Assembly (NCBI GenBank): GCA_009731375.1
Contig: BJOX01000150.1
Span: 207,065 to 257,416 of the forward strand
Direction: 5' to 3'
DNA length: 50,352 nucleotides
Origin: Paulinella micropora
Lineage: Eukaryota > Cercozoa > Imbricatea > Euglyphida
Shown here: one piece after another, positions 10,050 through 19,600 of the stretch
Layout: every line of letters begins with the position of its first letter
How positions within the stretch are numbered: position 1 is the stretch's first letter
The notes under the pieces: model-generated
What the model was told of the DNA's origin: nothing
Database searches by the model: none
What the model saw: only the letters and a program-made list of their open reading frames with translations
Made by a program: the position numbers and the translations under genes

Positions 10050-10360
10050 AGGCTTGGGCAGGGCCTGGCGATCGAGCCCCAACATGGCGCACGCTACTGC
10101 ATCTATATATTGAAACCCTGCCTCTACCACTCTCTCACTCGCACGCACGATCACCGCCCCTGATGCCTTTAACATTCTTACGTGCTTATGAAATGGGTGG
10201 TTGCTAAAATCAGCGGAAATTTTCATCTCACCCTCAAATTGAGCCTCGGACTTAAACGGAATCATTTTCTGAAATGCGCGAATGAAATCTCTCCGCCACA
10301 TATCATCATTCATATGTCGTTGAACCCCTTGAAAAATGTGCATAAAGTGGTGTACAGTTG
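10050..10360 (-). CDS. Probable exon of an unidentified gene
   Basis: On the minus strand an acceptor (GAAACAG at about 10361-10367) opens a frame of about 100 codons with good amino-acid composition (MNDDMWRRDFIRAFQKMI, HKHVRMLKASGAVIV). It ends at an in-frame TAG at 10047-10049. The same frame continues beyond the TAG for about 40 codons (VVDTRATVSCKAYHAGLACM) up to the GA/G-run tract. Either the TAG is the real end, or this is a pseudogene with one premature stop. The family was not recognised. No partner exon with matching phase was identified upstream. Confidence 0.4.
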
Positions 10361-10367
10361 CTGTTTC

Positions 10368-11980
10368 AATAAATGCAAATGTTAACTATTGAATTTTAAT
10401 ATATAGCTAAAAGATTTTCTTAAAAAGAGAAGTTCAAAGTGATCAAAACTAAACTCAAAGACAACCACTCCAACATTTCATGTTCAAGCCGGCCCCACCA
10501 ATTTTGTCAGAAAGTTTCACGATTGCATAGGAAAATGTACGGGTTTTGTGGTAAACTGACCAGATTTTTTCAAAACATGGTGTCTCGACACCTCCGACAC
10601 ATGCTCAGTTTCTGCGCGCAAGAGATATGTTCATACTTGAAAGAGTGATGAATGAGGTTCAATACATCACAAGAAACAAATGTATTAATTTTTTTTCAAC
10701 AAATTATATTTTGACTTAGAAAAGTTGAAGCAAAAACCGGTCGCCAGGAGGGTCGTCCAAAAAATAAAAATGAATCTAGGAGTCGTATTTCTTATTAGTA
10801 ATTCAAAGAAAACTTTCCATTCAGCTTCTACTATCACTAAACTAGCTTCCCTGTTCTTTATAACCATTTATTTTGTCTGTATTTATAAATACACAACAAC
10901 AACTTTTTCACTGCACGATTTTCGTGGACAGTGACCTTGTATGCAGCTAATATACGGTGGAACTTTATTTTTATGCTTGGAATATCATATCTGTCACTAG
11001 GATGGTCGTTTCCAATCAAAAAATTTCGAGGAGCGAACTCCTCTCATGGCTTTTGAAACTGATTTTTTTCTTCCGACATACCCTCCAAAATGAGACTTCA
11101 CGTTTTCATTCTACACACAAATTGAAGTGTACCGGGTTTGAGGAATCATGTGTATTAAGTGTACAAACATATTTAGACACTTTTTAGCCATATACAAAAT
11201 GAACTCTGATCACAAAACCAAATTTTCTATTTTTTCCAATCTCACAAAACCCAAGTTTTGCCAGGAAAATTTGCTGCACAGAAACAGAATTTTATTTAAA
11301 AACTTTACATGTGTTCCTGAACACCTATCCTATCGAAGTGTGGAACGCAAATATCACAAAACATAAAAGGGGCTACAAATATCAACAACGAAAACAAGTG
11401 CACACACACACCATTTTTAAGAGTCTGACAAAATTCACGAAAATAGCAAGAACGACACCGTAAAAATCGGCTGAAAATGTGAGGGCCGGCGTGAACAACA
11501 AGCAAAAGTTGTATCAAATCGGGGGAACGATAGGCTTCTAAATCAGGATGTTTCAGAAGCTGAGCTTGTAGTATGTGATAATGCATAAACTGAATTTTTC
11601 CCCGACAAATTTTTCAACAGTTTTTTATTGAGTTTTCACACTATTTCTTTTTTATAAAACTATTTTCTGTCAGACAGTGTTGTCTTTGAATGCATAGTGT
11701 GCAGGCATAGTGTGACACATTGTCATGAATTTTGCGTTGGGGAGTATTTCAATATATGACCTGTTCGCAAGGTAAGTACACTATACTATCTCGCGGCAAC
11801 TTGCAGAAAATTTTTTACGCTACGAAGCAGGGTTGCTAGAAATTTTTTTAAATTTTTTTTGGCTTCATACCTATGAGGGACAACAGCCTGCAAGAGCTTT
11901 TAGGTGTCACACGAGTTTTGAGTGAGAACAGGCGGTCGGAAGTTTTTGTCAGTTCGCGGCGCCGTGAACCGTCTCGCGGC
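10368..11980. other. AT-rich intergenic DNA, no gene seen
   Basis: About 1.6 kb with only short frames that lack splice support. Homopolymer A and T runs are frequent. No RNA gene, terminal repeat or transposon end was recognised. Weakly repeated CTCGCGGCG motifs occur near 11955-11980. Confidence 0.6.
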
Positions 11981-12668
11981 GGTTTACACTATCTGAAAAA
12001 GTTTTTTTTTCTCAAAACATGTAAAAAATGATAGATCTTTGCAGGACTATGACGTCCGACATCGTACTTACGATTCTCTCAAGTTTGGCAACGTGACGGC
12101 GTGTGTTGTTTGGTGTCTTTGGCATTTCACGGCGTCCACCTACCGCGAATTTTTTTTTCTGATTTCGCGTTACCTTACACGAATACTGCGTCCAGACTCC
12201 TTTATTACTATTTACTGATGCTATATACAGTGTTTGCAGTACAAAATTATGTGATGCCTGCGTGCATCTTTAACATTTTATACAAAACCTGACCTGCTTG
12301 AATGCAGCTTGAACTGCGGTTTACACTATCTGAAACAGTTTGTTTTTTTACACAAAACATGTAAAAAACGATAGATCTATGCAGGACTATGACGTCCGAC
12401 ATCGTACTTACGATTCTCTCAAATTTGGCAACGTGACGGCGTGTGACGGCGTGTGTTGTTTGGTGTCTTTGGCATTTCACGGCGTCCACCTGCAGGGAAT
12501 TTTTTTTTCTTCTGATTTCGCTTTACCTTACACGAATACTGCGTCCAGACTCCTTCATTACTATTTACTGATGCTATATACAGTGTTTGCAGTACAAAAT
12601 TACGTGATGCCTGTGTGCATCTTTAACATTTTATACAAAACCTTACCTGCTTGAATGCAGCTTGAACG
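11981..12668. repeat. 337-bp tandem duplication (two copies)
   Basis: GGTTTACACTATCTGAAA starts at 11981 and again at 12318. The copies stay aligned through GACGTCCGACATCG, GGCATTTCACGGCGTCCACC and CTTGAATGCAGCTTGAAC, with point differences and a small insertion (GTGACGGC repeated) in the second. No coding frame is preserved in both. This is a non-coding local duplication just upstream of the intact LTR element. Confidence 0.85.
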
Positions 12669-12946
12669 TAGCTGTTGATGTGGTCCTTTCCTTTGCTGCT
12701 TCAGCCTGCTGAGCGTGACAAGCATAGAACAATACTTAAACACATTTTAAAAAAATGTATTAATACTGTTTCCTTTGATGCTGGCTGGCGGCAGGCTCTC
12801 CAGGTCCTCTCCCGGCACACTTAGTTCACGGAGTTCGCGGCGGGCCGGGTATCTATGACTCAGACAGTTTCTGTACAGCCCGCAGGCCTGCTTCTCTAAA
12901 GCCCAAGCTTGGATCCGCTTTAATTAAGCACTTTAAACATACATTA

Positions 12947-12950
12947 AGGG
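12947..12950. other. Target-site duplication AGGG, left copy
   Basis: AGGG directly precedes the left LTR and AGGG at 23565-23568 directly follows the right LTR. Four-base duplications are within the range for Ty3/gypsy integrases. Confidence 0.75.
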
Positions 12951-13187
12951 TGTAGGCATCACCCCCCGGATAGCCGGTAAAAAATACCTTTTCCTGGTGA
13001 CAGGTGCACCAGCTTGTTTTTCAGTATTATTTGTCCGGATTGGACCTGATGCCATTTTATTCCTGGTCTGTTGCCGTTTTCCTTTTTGGCTTCACTGAGC
13101 TAATACAACGAGACATCATTCTCATTCTTGAGGACTGTGTTTGGTTGTATTACCGACTTTTTACGAGCTATCGTTGGGGGCAGTACA
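12951..13187 (+). repeat. 5' LTR of element B
   Basis: 237 bp with TGTA...TACA ends, matching 23328-23564 at 236 positions. It should carry the promoter and the polyadenylation signal of the element. No TATA box is obvious. CTCATTCTTGAGGAC is one of several short repeats in it. Confidence 0.95.
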
Positions 13188-13189
13188 TT

Positions 13190-13973
13190 TGGAGTCCACA
13201 TCACTAGGGTGATTTCTTTCTGCTTTGCCACACAGGCAACAGAGTGAATTTTCACTGACCTGTCTCACACGGGGACGTCAGACGAAAACAAATACTCCAA
13301 CACAGCTCCCTCATAACTCTTTCACAAAACAAATAATTTGATTGGTCTCAAGCAGGTGTCTCGTACCCTCTAGCCCAATCAGTATCTGTGTGCTCACAAG
13401 GAGACATCAGATACAAACTCTCTGTCGTTCTTGCTGTTCTCACACAGAGACCAAGAAGAAGGAGGTGGACAGAAGAGTGAAGGAACACACACAAAACACA
13501 AACAAGCATAGGGACAGGAGCACAACACTCTACCCTTCTAGTTTGTGCATTTATCTGCATTATCTCACACATACGTCAGAGTATTTTTGCAAATCTCTGA
13601 TCGTTTTCTAAAGGTAGGTCTGAGAACCTATCCGACCGACTGTCGACTTCTCAAGGAGAGCTTTTCTAGCTTCTCTATTACTATCTGTGTGTAGGTCCAA
13701 GTGCCTCATACTAGATACAATATAGAAAAGAAGGAGGAGAAAGTAATCTGAGTAAGGAGAACAAGAAATCGGAGAAAGTCTCAAAGACTATTTTTCTCAA
13801 ACAAAAACAAACATACAAACAGTGTTTCATAGAGGACAGGGAATCTTATCCTACCCTCTCTATTAGTTTCTCTCTTCACTAGTCAATCGACTGAAGGAGG
13901 AACAGAACACAAACGAACAAAAACCAAACATAGGAGCTGACACTGTCCTCCTGTTGATCACTACTACGACATC
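13190..13973 (+). other. Primer-binding site and untranslated leader of element B
   Basis: TGGAGTCCACATCACTAGG starts two bases after the LTR, the standard place for the primer-binding site. Its first eight bases equal those of element A. The rest, to the ATG at 13974, is about 770 bases of leader without a long frame. It contains a weak duplication (CACACGGGGACGTCAGACGAAAACAAA-like and CACAAGGAGACATCAGATACAAA-like strings at about 13266 and 13393), perhaps part of the RNA packaging region. Confidence 0.65.
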
Positions 13974-14708
13974 ATGTCGACAGAGACCGCCGAAGTGAGT
14001 GAATTCTCGGAGGCAGATCAAAGAAGAGAAGAAGAAGAAGCAGGAGGAGGAGGAGGAAGAGGATTGAATGAAGGAGGAGGAGGAGGATTGAATGAAGGAG
14101 GAGGAGGAGATGAAGGAGTAGGAGGAGGAGTAGAAGAGGGCTGGGATGATGAAGGAAGATATGGAGGAGACGAAGATGAAGGAGGATTTGAACAAGAAGA
14201 GACGGGAGGAGGAGGAGCATATGGTAATCCCTTACCACCTGCCTACACGGGAGGAGGAGGACGAAAAATGATCGACTTGATTCATAGTGATGGAGAGGAG
14301 ATCACAGTGGAGGAACAACAGTGGGTGCAAGACCACTATGACCTCACTAAAAAAGAGTTTGATAACAAGATGGGGGTAGAGAAGGATACCTATGTGTGGA
14401 TCCCTCAGGATCAAAGAAGAGAGAAAAGTCGTGCTAAAAAGGATGTCTATATCCTATTATCAAACACAGCACAGCTCCTCGGCAAACTGGTCTCTGATCC
14501 AGAAGAGAGAAAGAAGATACACAGAAGAGAGAAAGAAGATACAGCATATCAAGTTTGGGGACACACACACCCTTGAATTACTCGATGCTATCTTTGGGGT
14601 GTACACTCAAACCCTGAACCACGATGTGAGGGTTACCTCCAGTACACAAACCCAAGAGCAACGGCCAGATTCCTCGCGACTGGTCAGGAGGCAGTCGATG
14701 TAACAAAA
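13974..14708 (+). pseudogene. 5' part of gag, disrupted by a 22-bp duplication
   Basis: ATG at 13974 opens a 200-codon frame rich in Glu and Gly (runs of GGA/GAA codons at 14020-14220), then a better-structured part (EEQQWVQDHYDLTKKEFDNK). A perfect 22-bp tandem duplication (14500-14521 and 14522-14543) shifts the frame by one. Without one copy, the next frame would read on as FGDTHTLELLDAIFGVYTQ. As it stands the first frame ends at TGA 14574-14576. From about 14625 the original frame is again protein-like (TARFLATGQEAVDVTK) and runs without a stop into the main gag frame at 14709. An alternative is a short upstream frame that stops at TAA 14701-14703, just before the ATG at 14709, with reinitiation. 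Confidence 0.6.
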
Positions 14709-16670
14709 ATGAAGACCAATCTGGGTTCGAAAAACTCGAGTGGCATATTTTATTTTTTTACGATGGAAATGAAGGCCTTGGAAGAGGGGAAGGCAGAGAT
14801 GGAAAAAAGCATTAAGGCAGCAGGAGAAACTCATCCTGTGATTGATGAGTTAGAGAAGACCGACAGAGTTCTGACCAAGATCAGACTGTTGATGGGTGCG
14901 TTACTGCACAAGGAGGCATGGAAGAGATGGATTCCTACCAAGGATCACTCTGTCCTTAAATCACTTAGTAACGCACCACCGGTCGCCAACAAAGCAGGTG
15001 TTGACCAATATGTGGAGAAATATAATTTTCTCAGATCTGCTTCTGAATTGGTGGCCTTTATCACTCATGCTCAAAAGCTGGTGATATCTGAGAAGAAGAA
15101 GGCGAAAGAGAATGAGGAGTTCGAGAAGACGATGAGACTGGAAAGAATGAAAGCAAAAGTGAGTGGTGCAAAGACACACCCTCCGACATATTTGACCCCA
15201 CCAGCTCCTGCCCCACCAGCCCCTGCACCCTCGGGCTCAACTACGGTGGTGGTCACAAACACGGAGAAGAAGGACAGACAGAACATCATAAATGCCTTCA
15301 AGGGGAAGAAAGGAGGAGTGGCAAGTCTCATGCTATATGCCAAGACGAGCTCAGACAAAGACTCTGATGCTTCGCTTTTGAGCAAGCTCAAAGAGATCAA
15401 TGCCTGCATGAAGGCTTTTCCTTGCGACGAAACGCAGGAATACGAGGCCCTTGTTACTGTTTTTGACCAATCTCTAGTCTCGGAGGGATTTGATCTGACA
15501 CAGTACAAGTTTTTGAGAAAGAAGGAGGAGATTAAGAGAAACAATGCAACAGGCCTAGACGCTCAGTGTGAACTGGCGGTGGCCACACTCATTTCATATT
15601 TTCAATCTCATGGATACCAGCATCTCTGCACTGGTACTCTCATAGGATTTGAAATCTTTGAGACAGTGGCGATGAGTTTGAGGAGTGCTGTTGGCTTGGC
15701 GGCGACCCTTACGGAGGTAGTTTCCTCCTATGGGCTATTCTATGGCCGCAAGTCGATCATCCTCTATTTCTTTTCGGCGTTACACACAGTTAACCCGAGT
15801 AAGCTTACTCAGCTCATACAACAATGCTCGACGTTTAGCTCAGTGAAGTCCAAGAACTTCCTCGAGACACACGTGTTCGAAAATACGGTTCAAAGCGTTG
15901 CTCCGTCAGCACTGTTTCAAGAAGTGATGAGTGCATGCTCAAACATGGACTCGCTCACGGAGGCACATACGGCACAGGCAGGCGGTGTACCTGTTGGCGC
16001 ACAAGCCACGTACACAAACAGAGTTGCCGGTTGGAAGAGACAGAGAGAGCCAGACCTGAAGACCGCATGTTGGAGGTGGTTCGCGGGCTTGCAGTGTAAG
16101 GCACAGATGGAGAACAGAGACTGCTCTTTCAATCATGATAGGCAGAACCCAACAGCAAGGGCAAATTTTCTGAGCAGGACGGAAGGCAAGGAACCGGGCC
16201 TTTTCAATATGCTTCAGATTGCCGCTGTGAACGAAGGTTGGTATGCCAATATGTGTGATGATGAGGAGTTACGAGAGGCAATCATTACCTACATGAAGAG
16301 GATGAAGGAGAAGAAGGAGGAAAGGGAGAGACAAAAGAACTTAAAGGCCTCTCAAAGAGGACGAGAAGGAGGAGCAGGAGCAGGAGGAGGAGGAGGAGGA
16401 GGAGGAGGAGGACGAGGACGAGGAACATGGAGAGGAGCCTCGAGGTGGCAGGGAACCCCTCAGAGAGGAAGAGGAGGAGGTCGGGGATATACCCCTTATG
16501 GAGGGAGAGCTGTTCGAGCTCCAGCCCCCCCACCCAGAGGAGGAGGAGGCTCGTGGGCAAGCTCCAACCCAAATTTCGGTCGAGCTCAGGCCTACAACAC
16601 TGCCTCGGAGACCGATACGTCATCCTACCCGGACACTACTCAAGGTAATCGTTTCGAGGTGGTGGAATGA
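14709..16670 (+). CDS. gag: Gag polyprotein of element B (capsid plus CCCH-like zinc finger)
   Basis: 653 codons ending in TGA at 16668-16670. The first 120 residues are helical and charged. A Pro/Ala-rich hinge (PPAPAPPAPAPSG) follows at about residue 168, then a helical region of about 250 residues in the place of the capsid (LLSKLKEINACMKAFPCDET, SYFQSHGYQHLCTGTLIGFE). At about residue 455 lies C-x8-C-x8-C-x3-H (CWRWFAGLQC...DCSFNH), a CCCH-like finger instead of the CCHC knuckle expected of Gag. The C-terminal 110 residues are Arg/Gly-rich (RGG-type, GRGRGTWRGASRW), typical of RNA binding. The start at 14709 is the first ATG after the stops upstream, but the frame is open back to 14577. 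Pol follows in the same frame. Confidence 0.85.
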   Translation: MKTNLGSKNSSGIFYFFTMEMKALEEGKAEMEKSIKAAGETHPVIDELEKTDRVLTKIRLLMGALLHKEAWKRWIPTKDHSVLKSLSNAPPVANKAGVDQYVEKYNFLRSASELVAFITHAQKLVISEKKKAKENEEFEKTMRLERMKAKVSGAKTHPPTYLTPPAPAPPAPAPSGSTTVVVTNTEKKDRQNIINAFKGKKGGVASLMLYAKTSSDKDSDASLLSKLKEINACMKAFPCDETQEYEALVTVFDQSLVSEGFDLTQYKFLRKKEEIKRNNATGLDAQCELAVATLISYFQSHGYQHLCTGTLIGFEIFETVAMSLRSAVGLAATLTEVVSSYGLFYGRKSIILYFFSALHTVNPSKLTQLIQQCSTFSSVKSKNFLETHVFENTVQSVAPSALFQEVMSACSNMDSLTEAHTAQAGGVPVGAQATYTNRVAGWKRQREPDLKTACWRWFAGLQCKAQMENRDCSFNHDRQNPTARANFLSRTEGKEPGLFNMLQIAAVNEGWYANMCDDEELREAIITYMKRMKEKKEERERQKNLKASQRGREGGAGAGGGGGGGGGGRGRGTWRGASRWQGTPQRGRGGGRGYTPYGGRAVRAPAPPPRGGGGSWASSNPNFGRAQAYNTASETDTSSYPDTTQGNRFEVVE

Positions 16671-19600
16671 CTGGAGGGGGAAGAAGAGAGGAAGGAGAAG
16701 ACTGTGAAGTTTAACCCTAAAGTCACAGTGCTTTCTAATGCTGTTGTGCAGACTGGGCCAACGCTTCCTCTATGTGAAAACAAAGATGTGGGTACACAGA
16801 GACTGCAGCCCCAAGGTAGTCTCATACCCGTTCATACAGCACGGTTACCAATGATAACTGATGCAAATAGGAAGGCGAGACTTGCGATGGAGGCGAGGAG
16901 GCCAATGGCAGACGTATCGCCTCGGCCAAGCAAACAACCACGAACAGACTCAATGTCTACGGTCGCGGCGGGTGGCGAGCAAAAAGACAATGTGTGTACT
17001 CAAGTACCACAAGACAATGTCGCTCAAATAGTAAACGCACCAGTACCGCAGAATAATAAAAATGTTAATGAGGTGAAGCAGGAGGAGAAGAAGGAGGAGT
17101 TGAAAAACTTAGAGACAAGACTCCAAAATTTGGAACGTAAAGTTCTTGTTCTCGCAGCCAATATACACAGGCCCGATGCTCTGTGTTATACGGAACTTTA
17201 TTGTGAAACATTGAAGACAATATTAAAAGTTGGTAATGATACGATGGCGAATATTAATATTGTCGGCAGGAAGTTTTTTAATCGATACCGGGACTGGGTG
17301 GACGGAAATATGAAAAAGTCAACGGGCACTCTCAAAGGAGTGAGCAGCCGGACGGATATCACGGGAATCATCACACTGACCTTTAAATTGAAATCCGCAC
17401 GAGTATACCGTATGGACCTCTATGTCGTCCCCGGTTACCACGGGTCAATATTACTATCGTATGACCAATTGGCTACGATGGGGGCTGTGATTGATTGCGC
17501 CGCACGGCGAGTGATATATGGAGTAAAAAGAGGAGAAGAGAACGATATTGATCCCTTCAACGCTACTGACTCTTATGAGGCTTATGAGCTGAGTCTAGCG
17601 ACGGATCACAAAAAGATGGCCATCGCACATGAGGCACTTGAGGTGTACGTTCACCCCCATGTCGTAAGACCGGATGAACTGTCCTGGACCGACAATTGGG
17701 AATCCCAAGTGTGCACTGTCACAGTTCCGACATGCCATTGGGACAAAAAGTCTATTGATGACTTAATCGAGAAGCGAAAGGAGGAGATTATATGTGTCGC
17801 ACAAAGAAGCCCGTCGTTGGCGAGATTCGCGGAAGGAGTAGGAACAGATGTCCATATTACTAACGGATACTGTTTCCATGCGAAAGTAGGAGAAGAAAAA
17901 AGGGAGGCGTTTGTACCAAGGAGAACGGGGCGAATCCCGGATACTCCACCAGAAACTATTAAAAGTTTTATTACTGATTTCTGGGGTGACGAGCCCACGT
18001 GGCCGCGTTCACTGTCTGAAGTGAAGAAATGCTTACGGACTTTATTCGAAAATAATAAGCCGTATACTATTATCCTGCCATATAATGAGAAGGCGATATG
18101 GGCGCAGGAAATAAGGGACCGGCTTATTGATCATCCTATACCGGTACCCTCTCGCAAGCAACAGCTAGTGGTGGCTTGTCGTATGGGAACTCGTGAGCAG
18201 AGCAGTGCATACAAGCGGAAGCTCAGAGACCTCGACAAGTTGAAATTGATACCGCAAGCATTCACATGCTTTGATGGTTTTTACACCCGTAAAGCTCCTT
18301 TGCAATACGCGAGACTCATTGACATGCTGGTGGAGCTCGGTAAAGATGATGAGCCGGACACGGTCACGTATGAAAAGACGGGCCTAGATGATGTCTCGGA
18401 AGAGGACTTAGGCTTGGAGGAGGACAGAGAACCCCTCAAGCAGCATAAGCAGATGTCTGATGAAGATTTTCAAGAGGCGGCGCGGAAAATATTGGAAGAA
18501 GGAGTAGGCACGGAGAAGGAGAAGGAGCTTTTAAAAGCCAAATTAGAGGCGAACAAGGAAATTTTTGACCCTCCACATGCAGGTGGTGTCAAGCCTGAAG
18601 ATTTCACTGCGGTTATTTACAAAATACCGGGTGCGGAGCCGTCACCGGCACCACGAAGGGCGAATTTGAGTATACATGAGGCGAAGATAGCGGAGGAGCT
18701 AGCAAGACAGCTGCTCAATGAGGACTTTATTGAGAGATCAACATCTCCAATAGTCTCACAACCGAGAATAGTGCCGAAGCCAGGAGGAGAATGGCGCCTG
18801 ACAGTTAACTATGCTCGTGTTAACAAGGTGCTGGAGGAAGAGAGAAATCCTCTCCCGACATTAGAAGAAGGAAGGAGAGTACTGCGGAATGCAAAATTCT
18901 ATTCGGTCATTGACCTTAAGAATGGCTTCTGGCAGATACCACTGGAGGAAAAGTCCAGATGGCTGACGGCGTTTGTGGTGGGTATGGAAATATACCAATG
19001 GAAAGTGCTTCCGATGGGCCTCAAGCAAGCCCCAGGACTTTTCCAGAAGGCGATGCAGAAGATGTTGAGCAGTCAGTACGATGATTTGTCTGACGGTGGC
19101 TTTATGAGAAGGCGGGGACAGAAGGCGGGAGAATATGCATTTTGCTATATCGATGACATTATCGTATACTCTAACACAATGGAGGAGCATATCGATCATT
19201 TGTCCGATATATTCAGGCGCATCGGAGCTTTTGGCCTGAAGTGCAATCTAAAGAAGTGTCAACTTGCCAAGACGAGTGTGACATACTTAGGGTACGAGAT
19301 CTCCCATAATCGAGTCTCGATATCCAAAGAGAAGAGGGAGGAGATTATGAATCGACCGATACCGAAGAACCGCACTGAATTGCACTCATTCCTTGCGATG
19401 GCGCAATACTATAGCCAGTTTATACCCGATTGGGGTGCAACACGGGCTAAAGTGGAGAAAATGATAGATTTTGGAGACTTTGAGAAGTGGGACGAAGAGG
19501 CTTTGCAAGCGTTTCATGCGCTCAAAGATCTCATTTACAAAGACCCGAAAGACGGAGGACTGGTGTTAACGATGCCCGACTTTACGAAACAATTCGTAGT

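Noticed and set aside
13972-14238. Minus-strand poly-Leu/His frame
   Set aside because: Antisense of the Glu/Gly-rich start of gag.
16668-16670. Reassigned TGA codon in the nuclear code
   Set aside because: Pol also ends at TGA, the repeated gag starts end at TGA, and nothing shows that TGA is read as an amino acid in the host exons; local readthrough is simpler.
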